Part shown: piece by piece, positions 27,967 to 36,243 of the stretch
Layout of the letters: the number at the start of each line of letters is the position of its first letter
Numbering within the stretch: the stretch's first letter is position 1
From: Gammaproteobacteria bacterium
GTDB lineage: Bacteria; Pseudomonadota; Gammaproteobacteria; Pseudomonadales; Pseudohongiellaceae
NCBI GenBank assembly: GCA_002730035.1
Contig: PBYU01000023.1
Coordinates: 38,496-102,495, forward strand
DNA length: 64,000 nucleotides
Direction: 5' to 3'
The notes under the pieces: model-generated
What the model was told of the DNA's origin: nothing
The model's input: the letters and a program-made list of their open reading frames with translations, nothing else
The model's database searches: none
Program-made: the position numbers and the translations under genes

Positions 27967-29652
27967 TTAAAGCGCTTCCCTTGACAACTCTCGAATATTC
28001 TTAAACTCATTTCCCTCGAACCACTCAGGGAACGAGGTTTCCCCGCTGAGTTTTTGTGCGATATCGAAATACAACAGGATATCCTGAGCAGCACCGCCGA
28101 GATTCCATTCGGGATCGTATTCATCAGAAGGTGCGTGATAACGATTGTCGGTATAGTCCTGTGCTTGCAGCGCACCATACTCTTTGCCAAACTCGACATT
28201 ATCTTCGCCCGATTCTGCATAAAGCGCCGGGACGCCTACCCTGGCAAAATTGAAATGATCAGATCGGTAGTAAGAACCGCGTTCCGGATTCGGTTCAGCT
28301 TCCAAATACCTTCCCTGTGCGGTAGCGGCTTCCTCGAGGTAGATCTCCAATTCACTGCTGTTGGCTCCCACTACTACCACATCATACGTGCGGCCTACTG
28401 TATTCAAGTTGTCCATGTTGATATTTGCAACCGTGCCAGGAATGGGATAAATGGGATGTTCGGCATACCACTGCGAGCCGAGTAGTCCGGATTCTTCGGC
28501 AGTCACCGCCAGGAAAACGATGCTGCGCTCCGCTGGAGCGGCTTGGGAATGTAAGCTCGCAAGCGCCAGCAAGCCCGCTGTGCCGGTGGCATTATCGGCG
28601 GCGCCATTGTAGATGTTGTCGCCTGGCACCTCCGGGTTCACACCCAGGTGATCCCAGTGTGCGGTATAGATGATAGTTTCATCGGGTCGTGCCGTGCCGG
28701 GTATGGCGGCGATGACGTTCTGTGAAACGGAAGTGCGCACTGAGTTCTTGATGCTTACGCTGGCTTTTATGTCGGCCAGAGGGACTGCTGTAAATCCGGG
28801 TATCGCGGCGGATGCTTTCAGTTGCACATAATCGAGCCCGGCGCCGTCAAACAGGGCCTCGGCAGAATCCAGGGTTAACCAACCTTCAATCTCTGTGCGA
28901 CTGCCATTGAGGTCCGCTGCCTGTAGACCAATTTGTGGGCCAGACCAACTATTGCTCACCACGTCCCAGCCATAACCGGCCGGACCGGTTTCATGCACTA
29001 TCAATGCGGCAGCGGCTCCCTGCCGTGCTGCTTCTTCGTATTTATAGGTCCAGCGCCCGTAGTAGGTCATGGCGTTGCCATTAAACAGGGAGGCATCCTG
29101 GGTGGCATAACCCGGGTCATTCACCAGAATGACCACCGTCTTGTCTGTCACGTCGATACCGGCATAGTCGTTCCAGTTACGTTCCGGCGCCACGATGCCG
29201 TAGCCGACAAACACGACGTCGCTGCCCTGTACGGTGATAAAAGGAAGCTGCTGTTGGCTGCCCATCATCATTTGTTCGCCGTAGTTGAGAGTAGCCGCAT
29301 AGTCGCTGCCTTGCAGATAGAGCAACGCATCGCTCGAGGTTGTCAGTTCGGTCACTGCCACGGCTTGAAAATAGGAATCACCATTTCCAGGGCCGACGCC
29401 CAGTTTCTCGAATTCTGCCTGTAGATAGGCAATGGTTTTTTCTTCACCGGGAGTGGCGGGTGCGCGCCCCTCGTAGGCATCGGATGCCAGCACTTCGATG
29501 TGTCTGTGTAGAATCGCCTCTATTTCAGCGGTTGAAGAGGCAGCGGTGTCGGCAGGCAGGCGCGCCATGCCGGAGGGTTCAACACCTTCCTGGCTACAGG
29601 AAGCAAGCCCTAGCGTGAGCAGGGTTAGTAAAGTTTTAAAACCGGTAGTCAT
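27967..29652 (-). CDS. M28 family zinc peptidase with PA domain, lipoprotein
   Basis: A 561-residue aminopeptidase-type protein. I chose ATG 29652 (MTTGFKTLLTLLTLGLASCS), which gives a lipobox LASC. A protease-associated domain lies in the N-terminal half (GIVAPERNWNDYAGIDVTDK). The metal site is complete: His and Asp in YTAHWDHLG and GAADNATGTAG, the Glu pair in TAEESGLLGSQ, Asp in NINMDNLNT and the final His in YRSDHFNFARVG. It should cleave N-terminal residues from peptides in the periplasm. Compare the second M28 protein at 47592, where several of these residues differ. Confidence 0.93.
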   Translation of the reverse strand: MTTGFKTLLTLLTLGLASCSQEGVEPSGMARLPADTAASSTAEIEAILHRHIEVLASDAYEGRAPATPGEEKTIAYLQAEFEKLGVGPGNGDSYFQAVAVTELTTSSDALLYLQGSDYAATLNYGEQMMMGSQQQLPFITVQGSDVVFVGYGIVAPERNWNDYAGIDVTDKTVVILVNDPGYATQDASLFNGNAMTYYGRWTYKYEEAARQGAAAALIVHETGPAGYGWDVVSNSWSGPQIGLQAADLNGSRTEIEGWLTLDSAEALFDGAGLDYVQLKASAAIPGFTAVPLADIKASVSIKNSVRTSVSQNVIAAIPGTARPDETIIYTAHWDHLGVNPEVPGDNIYNGAADNATGTAGLLALASLHSQAAPAERSIVFLAVTAEESGLLGSQWYAEHPIYPIPGTVANINMDNLNTVGRTYDVVVVGANSSELEIYLEEAATAQGRYLEAEPNPERGSYYRSDHFNFARVGVPALYAESGEDNVEFGKEYGALQAQDYTDNRYHAPSDEYDPEWNLGGAAQDILLYFDIAQKLSGETSFPEWFEGNEFKNIRELSREAL

Positions 29653-29713
29653 GATGTTCTCGGCAGCCAATTATGCGTTTATGCAGGACGCAGCATAAAC
29701 GCTAACAACTTTA

Positions 29714-29803
29714 GGGGACTCCCACAACTTAACATTGGCCAGGTAATCGCAGATTAATGCCGCAGAAGTTAAGTTGTTAAGTTGTTAAGTTGTGAGTGTC
29801 CCC
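29714..29803. repeat. Inverted repeat C with GTGTCCCC end and internal AAGTTGTT units
   Basis: The left arm begins GGGGACTCCCACAACTTAAC at 29714 and is complementary, with three mismatches in 20, to the right arm ending TTGTGAGTGTCCCC at 29803. Inside the right arm the unit TTAAGTTG is repeated three times in tandem. It belongs by ends and plan to the same family as repeats A and B. It lies between the convergent-looking ends of the M28 gene's upstream region and the Spy-like gene. Confidence 0.75.
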
Positions 29804-29812
29804 GGGCTCCTC

Positions 29813-30379
29813 TCACCGATCCGGATCACCTGGTGGTGGGGGAATCGGCTCTGCTGAGTCAGGGGGATACGGGGGGCGCCCGGGGCTGCCGGGAGGTCCA
29901 CCACGACCACCCGGGCCACCAAAACCAGGTCGGCCATCCCGTCCACGCGGTCCACGGCGTTGCACAAATTCCTGTGCCATCTGGCGTTCAGCCTCGGTCA
30001 GCTCAGCTAACAGGCTGATGGTCTGTTGATGGGATAGTGTCTGATAACGCTCATTGAGTGCTCGAAGCTCGGTGAACGCCTGTTCCAGCGCGGTGCTATC
30101 GAAATCTGTCGAAGCCATCAATTCATTGACGCGTCGTTGAGCCTCAAACATCTCCCGCCGCATCGGTAGAATCTCCTGGTAGCTCTGCTGCAACAGGGGT
30201 TCTAGTTCAGCACGCCGTTCCTCGCTGAGGTCGCGTACTACCCAGCCTACATTCGGGGGAAAAGGTCGCGGCCCCATCTCACGAAAGCTTGTCGCGCGAT
30301 AACCGATGCCACCGACAAACACCAGGTTAATCGCAATCGAGGCGAGCAGGGCGATGAGTATCAGCCTTTCTCTACTCAT
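29813..30379 (-). CDS. Spy/CpxP/CnrX-like periplasmic sensor with Gly/Pro/Arg-rich tail
   Basis: A 188-residue protein with one N-terminal membrane helix (LILIALLASIAINLVFVGG) and a long helical periplasmic domain of the heavy-metal resistance/Spy type (ERRAELEPLLQQSYQEILPM, then LTEAERQMAQEFVQRRG). The tail is low-complexity, with RPGFGGPGGRGGPPGSPGRP. It is the last gene of the operon and starts two bases after the probable anti-sigma gene. By analogy with CnrX of CnrYXH it may sense metal or envelope damage and control sigma release. That role is inferred from family and order only. Confidence 0.8.
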   Translation of the reverse strand: MSRERLILIALLASIAINLVFVGGIGYRATSFREMGPRPFPPNVGWVVRDLSEERRAELEPLLQQSYQEILPMRREMFEAQRRVNELMASTDFDSTALEQAFTELRALNERYQTLSHQQTISLLAELTEAERQMAQEFVQRRGPRGRDGRPGFGGPGGRGGPPGSPGRPPYPPDSAEPIPPPPGDPDR

Positions 30380-30381
30380 GA

Positions 30382-30855
30382 TCAGAAAATACTCTCTGAG
30401 TAGTCGCTTAGCGAGAGCATGGCTAGTTCGTCTTCCCAGTATTCAACTTCACTGGACTGAAGGCCAACACCGAAGCTGTAATAATTGCCTAACACGATTC
30501 CGAACACCAGCGGCAGGCAGGCTACCATGGCGGGTCGCCACAGCTGAATTGTAAATCCCCCAGCTGGAATTAACCAATCCAACAACTTGTCCAGCAGGGG
30601 GTCGTTTCGAGGCGGTAGCTGTTGGTTCAGGATTCTGGCTTGCAAACCGGCGAACTCGGGAACTGTAATCTGATCCAGTTGCTGCTCCAGGCGTCGTTGC
30701 TCTGAAATCAGAGCCCTGGCCCGATCACTGCTCTCTAAAAATGTTTTGCTGTCCTTGCGCAGTGCAGATGGCCAATTCTCGATGTTCGAGCCATGGACAT
30801 CCACCAGCGTGGAAAATTCTTCTAGTGTCATCGTTGTCGTCATTGTCAGTGCCAC
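30382..30855 (-). CDS. Probable anti-sigma factor, membrane-anchored
   Basis: A 157-residue protein lying directly after the ECF sigma gene. Its N-terminal cytoplasmic part (LEEFSTLVDVHGSNIENWPS) is helical, and a single hydrophobic segment is near residues 105-127 (PAMVACLPLVFGIVLGNYY), followed by a short periplasmic tail ending LSLSDYSESIF. This plan and the gene order fit an anti-sigma factor, but no ZAS Cys/His zinc motif is visible. The ORF start is GTG 30855; ATG 30843 is an alternative. Confidence 0.7.
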   Translation of the reverse strand: MALTMTTTMTLEEFSTLVDVHGSNIENWPSALRKDSKTFLESSDRARALISEQRRLEQQLDQITVPEFAGLQARILNQQLPPRNDPLLDKLLDWLIPAGGFTIQLWRPAMVACLPLVFGIVLGNYYSFGVGLQSSEVEYWEDELAMLSLSDYSESIF

Positions 30856-30876
30856 ACTCTTGATTGCGCTTGCTTG

Positions 30877-31431
30877 CTACTGCGCATTGTCGCTTTCACT
30901 CAATTCCGTTCGCAGGGAGCGTTTTGCTCTGGCTATCGATGATTCCAGTGCCTTGACGGACATGTTCATGATAGCAGCGGCTTCCTTGTTAGAGAATCCG
31001 GAGTAGTAACAAAGCATCAGCGCACTACGTTGATTTTCCGGAAGTCTCCCTATTGCCTGTTCTAATTGCGTTGTTTGTTGTTGTGTTGCATCGTCCCGGT
31101 CGGCGCCCTCTTTTTCGATCAGCGCGGCATCGACTTCATTTTCAATGTTTTCCTGTGTCTGCATCTTGCTGTGTTTGCGCAGATAATCGATGCACAGGTT
31201 GTGGGTTATGCGATGTAGCCACGTGGAGAGTTTTGATTTCTCCGGCTGCCACTTTCCGGCGTTGATCCACAGCTTTAAGAAAGTCTCCTGGGTAATGTCC
31301 TCGGTATCCTTCTGGTTGCCGAGCATTCTGTAAGCGTAATGACTAATGGACTTCAGCTGCTGTTTAACAATGATCTGATAAGCGGATTGATCACCATCGC
31401 ATACTGCCAGCATCAACTCTTCATCAGTCAT
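30877..31431 (-). CDS. ECF-type RNA polymerase sigma factor
   Basis: A 184-residue group 4 sigma factor. Region 2 carries AYRMLGNQKDTEDITQETFL and KLSTWLHRITHNLCIDYLRK, and region 4 has LPENQRSALMLCYYSGFSNK with the helix-turn-helix EAAAIMNMSVKALESSIARA. It is in one operon with an EF-hand protein upstream (28-base gap), an anti-sigma-like protein and a Spy-like protein downstream. It is the only transcription regulator recognised in the window and probably controls its own operon. Confidence 0.93.
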   Translation of the reverse strand: MTDEELMLAVCDGDQSAYQIIVKQQLKSISHYAYRMLGNQKDTEDITQETFLKLWINAGKWQPEKSKLSTWLHRITHNLCIDYLRKHSKMQTQENIENEVDAALIEKEGADRDDATQQQTTQLEQAIGRLPENQRSALMLCYYSGFSNKEAAAIMNMSVKALESSIARAKRSLRTELSESDNAQ

Positions 31432-31459
31432 TACGCTCTTTAATCAATCCTTTCGATCG

Positions 31460-32077
31460 CTAGATTTGCTGCGATTGTCCTCCACTGTCTCTGTCAGGTC
31501 TACCTCCGCCAGGACCGCGGCGTCCTCCCGGTCCACCTCGACGTCCTCCTGGACCACCAAAGCCAGGGCCACCACGACGTGGTCTGCGTAGTTCATCCCC
31601 GCTCAATACGCCGTCGCCATCACCATCCATCATCTCGAAGTTGGCTTCCTGATATTCAGTCAGTGTAACAATCTCATCCCCGTCGACATCCATTTCATTG
31701 AAGCGTTCGGTGGCGCGTTGCGTCATCATTTCACGCATCTGGGCACGGCGTTCGTCGATCTCGCTCGGATCGCCCTTGTCATCAGTCTGATTACTCTGCT
31801 GCCCTGGTTGTCCGCCGCGAGTGCCACGGCGTGGACCTGGGGCTGGCCGGGCATTCAAAAATTCGTCAATCGTCAATACGCCATTCTGGTCGGTATCGAT
31901 CTGAGACAACATATCGTCCCGGTCGCTCTGCTGGAATTCCACGAAGCTGATTACGCCATCTCCGTTTGTATCCAGGGTCTCCAATCTATTTGGGCTGGCG
32001 CCATCATCATCGGCGGCCAGTAAAGACGTTGAGATTCCGAGGATTCCCAGGCCGGCAACAAAGGTTAGTTTTTGCAT
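31460..32077 (-). CDS. Secreted EF-hand protein with Gly/Arg-rich tail
   Basis: A 205-residue exported protein. The start is ATG 32077 (MQKLTFVAGLGILGISTSLL), which has a good GGAG site; the ORF-track start is seven codons upstream without one. Four EF-hand loops can be seen: DTNGDGVISFVEF, DTDQNGVLTIDEF, DVDGDEIVTLTEY and DGDGDGVLSGDEL. They should bind calcium. The last 40 residues are Gly/Arg/Pro-rich (RRGGPGFGGPGGRRGGPGG), much like the tail of the Spy-like protein in the same operon. It is the first gene and probably shares its promoter region with the divergent NHL gene. Confidence 0.88.
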   Translation of the reverse strand: MQKLTFVAGLGILGISTSLLAADDDGASPNRLETLDTNGDGVISFVEFQQSDRDDMLSQIDTDQNGVLTIDEFLNARPAPGPRRGTRGGQPGQQSNQTDDKGDPSEIDERRAQMREMMTQRATERFNEMDVDGDEIVTLTEYQEANFEMMDGDGDGVLSGDELRRPRRGGPGFGGPGGRRGGPGGRRGPGGGRPDRDSGGQSQQI

Positions 32078-32244
32078 GTTATTTCTCCTGCATATCAAGA
32101 TAGTTCATTTACTTATACGCAGCGGGTGCCGGTTACCTTCGCATTCTTTTTTCTCTATATGGTGTCTGCTTCGAAGCGGTTGATTCACCCGAATTTCCAT
32201 GTAAGCATAGAATTTCCTGATAATTACAGCGATGGTTCTCCAAC

Positions 32245-33171
32245 ATGATTAACCGAGCACGAAGATTCGCGAGTAGGTTCACCCTCGTCATAATGGCAAG
32301 TTTTCTATTGCTAACCCCTGGCTTCGGGCAAGAGTACGTAATGGATCCGGACTGGCCAAAACCGTTACCGGATGGTATCGGGTGGGGGCAGGTGCCCAAT
32401 ATCACAATTGACCAGCAGGGTTACATCTACGCTTTTCACCGGGCAGATCCACCGGTATTGAAGTTCGACAAGGAAGGAAACCTGGTTGACTCTTTCGGCG
32501 GTACTGACTGGGTAGCCACCCCACACGGTTTCCGAGTGACTCCGGAGGGCAGCATCTGGGGCACTGACTATAATAGACAGACTGGACACACCATCACCAA
32601 GATCGATACCGACGGCAGGATTCTATTACGTCTGGGCGCGCGTGGTTTTATCGGCACCGGCCCAAACACCTTCAATGGACCCACCGATGTTGCCCAGGCA
32701 ACCGACGGCACCTTCTTCGTTGCCGACGGTCACTGGAATAATCGCATCGTCAAATTTGACAAGAACGGCCGCTACCTCATGGAGTGGGGTACCAAGGGTG
32801 CCGGACAGGGAGAGCTGAATGTGCCCCACACCATTGTCATCGATAGTCGAGGCCGTGTAATGGTAGGCGATCGCTCCAATGAACGTATTCAGATCTTTAA
32901 CCAGGACGGCGAGTATCTGGATGAGTGGGATCAGTTCGGTCGGCCCAGTGGTATGTTTATCGACCAGAATGACATGCTCTTTGTTGCCGATTATGAAAAG
33001 CTGCGCCGCGTAACCTTTGGCAGTGCTGCCAGCGGAGAAGTCATGGGTTTCATCGAAGGATCGGAGCCGGAGGGTGTGGTTGTCGATGACGATGGCAATG
33101 TCTATACCAGTGAAGTGACCGGTGGCCAGGGTGGCGAAGGTCAGATCATCCGCAAGTTCATCAGGCAGTAG
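32245..33171 (+). CDS. Secreted NHL-repeat six-bladed propeller protein
   Basis: A 308-residue protein with a signal peptide ending TPGFGQ. NHL-type blades recur, for example GYIYAFHRADPPVLKFDKEG, GTFFVADGHWNNRIVKFDKN, GRVMVGDRSNERIQIFNQDG and DMLFVADYEKLRRVTFG. The pattern resembles peptidyl-alpha-hydroxyglycine alpha-amidating lyase-like proteins in bacteria, most of which have unknown substrates. It is divergent from the EF-hand operon. No strong ribosome site is seen before the ATG. Confidence 0.85.
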   Translation: MINRARRFASRFTLVIMASFLLLTPGFGQEYVMDPDWPKPLPDGIGWGQVPNITIDQQGYIYAFHRADPPVLKFDKEGNLVDSFGGTDWVATPHGFRVTPEGSIWGTDYNRQTGHTITKIDTDGRILLRLGARGFIGTGPNTFNGPTDVAQATDGTFFVADGHWNNRIVKFDKNGRYLMEWGTKGAGQGELNVPHTIVIDSRGRVMVGDRSNERIQIFNQDGEYLDEWDQFGRPSGMFIDQNDMLFVADYEKLRRVTFGSAASGEVMGFIEGSEPEGVVVDDDGNVYTSEVTGGQGGEGQIIRKFIRQ

Positions 33172-33182
33172 CCCAAATCAGC

Positions 33183-33202
33183 GGGTCCTTAATAGGACCC
33201 GA
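33183..33202. repeat. Short perfect hairpin after the NHL gene
   Basis: CGGGTCCT and AGGACCCG form an 8-base-pair stem around TAAT, 11 bases after the NHL stop. No T-run follows, so it is a poor Rho-independent terminator; it may be a small repeat element. The 9-mer GGACCCGAC recurs at 53004. Confidence 0.5.
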
Positions 33203-33300
33203 CCCCCTATATCTGGTAGAATCCGGCTCCTTCTAACCCGCTGGCAGGTACACCTACAAGACGCGGGTGTTTTGCATAACTAATGTTCTAATTACTGACT

Positions 33301-35202
33301 ATGGAACTGGCCGAAGAAAAACTGGACGAACATCACCTCGACAAGAAAGAAGTAGTCGATGTGGTGGTGCGTTTCGCCGGCGATTCCGGTGACGGCATGC
33401 AGTTAACCGGTGCCAATTTCACCCAGGCCACAGCGCTGTATGGCAATGACCTGTCCACCTTTCCGGATTTTCCCGCCGAGATACGTGCGCCGGTAGGTGC
33501 CACCTTCGGGGTCTCAGCCTTCCAGATCTACTTCGGCGCCGAAGATGTCACCACTGCGGGCGATGCCCTGGATGTACTGGTGGCAATGAACCCGGCAGCG
33601 CTGGTGACCAATAGAGCTAACCTCATCGACGGTGGGTTGATCGTCGTCGATAGCGGCGCCTTCACTGCCAAGAACCTCAGCAAGGCGAAGTACAAAAATA
33701 ATCCGTTGGAAGACGGATCATTGGATGCCTTTCGCATTCTGGCAATCAACATTTCCAAGCAGGTTCTAGCTGCCGTAGAGCCATTCGGTCTCAGCCATAA
33801 GGCGGCACTGCGGTGCAAGAACATGTGGACGCTGGGTCTGGTGATGTGGTTGTTCGATCGCGACCGCATGCCCACCATCGAGAATTTGAAGACTAAATTT
33901 GCCGTCACGCCGGAGATAGCCGATGCCAATGTCGCCGCGTTAAATGCCGGGCATGCCTATGGTGAGACTGCCGAGTTGCCGGTCGGAATTCATCTGTATA
34001 AAGTTCCCAAGGCGAAAGTGGCACCTGGCACCTATAGAAACATCACGGGTACGACGGCACTGGCCTGGGGCTTGATAGCAGGATCGGAGTTAGCAGATAT
34101 CAATCTGCTGTTTGCATCCTATCCAATTACACCGGCTTCCAATCTATTGCATGAATTGGTCACCCGTAAGCAGTTTCGTGTCAATACGTTTCAAGCCGAA
34201 GACGAAATCGCCGCCGTGTGTGCGGCTATGGGCGCGTCATTTGCCGGGTCGCTTGGAGTGACTTCCAGTTCGGGACCGGGAATCGCGTTGAAACTGGAAG
34301 GCATCGCGCTGGCTGCTGCTACGGAATTGCCGCTGGTCATTGTGAACTCGCAGCGCGGCGGTCCTTCCACCGGCCTGCCAACCAAGACCGAGCAATCCGA
34401 TTTCAACATGGCACTGTATGGCAGACACGGCGATACACCCATGCCAGTCATCGCCTCTGCTACTTCCATCGATTGTTTCGAAGTGGCCATAGAAGCGGTG
34501 AGAATTGCCACTAAATACATGACGCCGGTGATGTTGCTGTCCGATGGATATTTGGCTAACGCCGCCGAGCCCTGGCAGATACCCGATGTCGATTCCCTGC
34601 AGCCATTTCCGGTCAGTCACCATACTGATGCCAAAGACTTCAAACCTTCTTTGCGAGATGACAAGACGCTGGCCCGGGTATGGGCCAAGCCGGGCACAGC
34701 AGGAACCGAACACCGTATAGGTGGCATAGAACGCAGCTTTGAGACTGGTGATATTTCCTATGACCCGGCCAATCATCAGAAGATGACGGAACTGCGGGCA
34801 GCCAAAGTAGCCGGCATTGCGGATGACATTCCCTTGCAGGAGGTCTGCTACGGCAACGACTCCGGCAAGCTGGCAGTAGTAGGTTGGGGCTCGACCTTCG
34901 GCGCCATTCATCAGGCTGTAAAACGCGCCTGTGGGGAGGGGCTGGACGTGTCCCACATTCAGGTCAGGTATCTCTCGCCACTGCCGAGTAATCTGGGTGA
35001 ATTGCTGCGGAGCTTCGAGGCAGTACTGATTCCAGAGATGAATACTGGCCAGTTCATCCGGCTTATTCGTTCCGAATTCCTCATCGATGCCGAGGGCGTC
35101 AACAAGGTAGCGGGTCAGCCCTTCAAGATTGGTGAAATCCTCGCCGCGATTCACAAGAAGCTTGCCGAGCTCGAAGCTGACGATTCCGGGAGCGCTTCAT
35201 GA
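33301..35202 (+). CDS. korA: 2-oxoacid:ferredoxin oxidoreductase, fused gamma-alpha subunit
   Basis: A 633-residue subunit in which the gamma domain (VVVRFAGDSGDGMQLTGANF) is fused N-terminal to the alpha domain, with the family motif YPITPAS near residue 280 and GVTSSSGPGIALKLEGIALA. With the beta subunit it oxidatively decarboxylates a 2-oxoacid such as 2-oxoglutarate to its CoA ester, reducing ferredoxin. The ATG has no obvious ribosome site. It overlaps the beta gene by four bases (ATGA). No ferredoxin gene or delta subunit with [4Fe-4S] motifs is nearby. Substrate choice between 2-oxoglutarate and pyruvate cannot be settled. Confidence 0.93.
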   Translation: MELAEEKLDEHHLDKKEVVDVVVRFAGDSGDGMQLTGANFTQATALYGNDLSTFPDFPAEIRAPVGATFGVSAFQIYFGAEDVTTAGDALDVLVAMNPAALVTNRANLIDGGLIVVDSGAFTAKNLSKAKYKNNPLEDGSLDAFRILAINISKQVLAAVEPFGLSHKAALRCKNMWTLGLVMWLFDRDRMPTIENLKTKFAVTPEIADANVAALNAGHAYGETAELPVGIHLYKVPKAKVAPGTYRNITGTTALAWGLIAGSELADINLLFASYPITPASNLLHELVTRKQFRVNTFQAEDEIAAVCAAMGASFAGSLGVTSSSGPGIALKLEGIALAAATELPLVIVNSQRGGPSTGLPTKTEQSDFNMALYGRHGDTPMPVIASATSIDCFEVAIEAVRIATKYMTPVMLLSDGYLANAAEPWQIPDVDSLQPFPVSHHTDAKDFKPSLRDDKTLARVWAKPGTAGTEHRIGGIERSFETGDISYDPANHQKMTELRAAKVAGIADDIPLQEVCYGNDSGKLAVVGWGSTFGAIHQAVKRACGEGLDVSHIQVRYLSPLPSNLGELLRSFEAVLIPEMNTGQFIRLIRSEFLIDAEGVNKVAGQPFKIGEILAAIHKKLAELEADDSGSAS

Positions 35203-36203
35203 ACGAGCCGCTGCCCGTACTCACGCTGAAAGACTTTGCCTCCGATCAGGAAGTGCGCTGGTGTCCCGGCTGTGGAGACTATGCGATTCTCAAAACCATT
35301 CAGAAGCTGATGCCACAGCTGCAGCGACCACGAGAAAATCAGGTGTTCGTCTCCGGTATCGGTTGTGCCTCGCGCTTTCCGTACTACATGAATACCTATG
35401 GATTTCACTCCATACACGGGCGAGCGCCGGCGATCGCAACTGGCATCAAGCTGGCTAACCCGGAACTCGATGTATGGGTTGTCACCGGCGACGGCGACGG
35501 CTTCAGTATTGGTGGAAACCACATGCTGCATGTGATTCGACGTAATGTGAACCTGCAGATTCTGCTGTTCAATAATGGAATTTATGGTCTGACCAAGGGC
35601 CAATATTCACCCACTTCCCCGCCAGGCACACGCTCCCCCTCTTCGCCGGAAGGTTCCATCGATTCGCCTCTGTCTCCCTGCGCGGTCGCTTTAGGGTCAG
35701 GTGGCACATTTATAGCTAGATCTATTGATACCGAGGCGAAGCACTTGTCTGCCATAGCAGCCCGTGGATACGCCCACAACGGAGCCGCTTTTATAGAAAT
35801 TCTGCAGAACTGTCCAATCTATAACGATGGTATCTTCGAACAGGTCAAAGACAAGAAGCAGGCACCGGATTTCCGTGTCGAGCTGGAACATGGACAACCA
35901 ATCCTGTTTGGCCAGGAGAATGAGATAGGAATACACCTCAACCGCGAGAGCCTATCATTAGAAGTGATCGAGGTAGCCGGTAATGAGGACAGGATTCTGG
36001 TGCACGATGAAACCAACAAGGTGCAGGCCCAGTTACTCGCGGTGATGGCGGGGCCGAAATTTCCAGTTGCGGTCGGTGTGCTGTACCGCGAAGATAAGAC
36101 TTGCTTTACCGAAGATAACCGCGAGCGAATCGATACGGCTCGCAGCAAGCCCGGCTCACTTAAGCAGCTGTTACACAGCGGTCATGCCTGGGAAGTAAGC
36201 TAG
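35199..36203 (+). CDS. korB: 2-oxoacid:ferredoxin oxidoreductase, TPP-binding beta subunit
   Basis: A 334-residue subunit carrying thiamine pyrophosphate and the proximal iron-sulfur cluster. WCPGCGDYAILKTI holds the first two Cys, with GCASRFPYYMNTYG after it. The TPP motif is GDGDGFSIGGNHMLHV...NNGIYGLTKGQ, with the metal ligands in GDGDG and NNGIYG. Translation is coupled to the alpha gene by the four-base overlap. Length is normal for a KorB-like chain. Confidence 0.95.
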   Translation: MNEPLPVLTLKDFASDQEVRWCPGCGDYAILKTIQKLMPQLQRPRENQVFVSGIGCASRFPYYMNTYGFHSIHGRAPAIATGIKLANPELDVWVVTGDGDGFSIGGNHMLHVIRRNVNLQILLFNNGIYGLTKGQYSPTSPPGTRSPSSPEGSIDSPLSPCAVALGSGGTFIARSIDTEAKHLSAIAARGYAHNGAAFIEILQNCPIYNDGIFEQVKDKKQAPDFRVELEHGQPILFGQENEIGIHLNRESLSLEVIEVAGNEDRILVHDETNKVQAQLLAVMAGPKFPVAVGVLYREDKTCFTEDNRERIDTARSKPGSLKQLLHSGHAWEVS

Positions 36204-36243
36204 GGCCCCTAGTTCCCAATCCGCACGCCAGGAGTTCAAGTCA

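Noticed and set aside
34237-35154. 305-residue minus-strand ORF across korA
   Set aside because: Long shadow frame; korA is certain from YPITP and the gamma domain.
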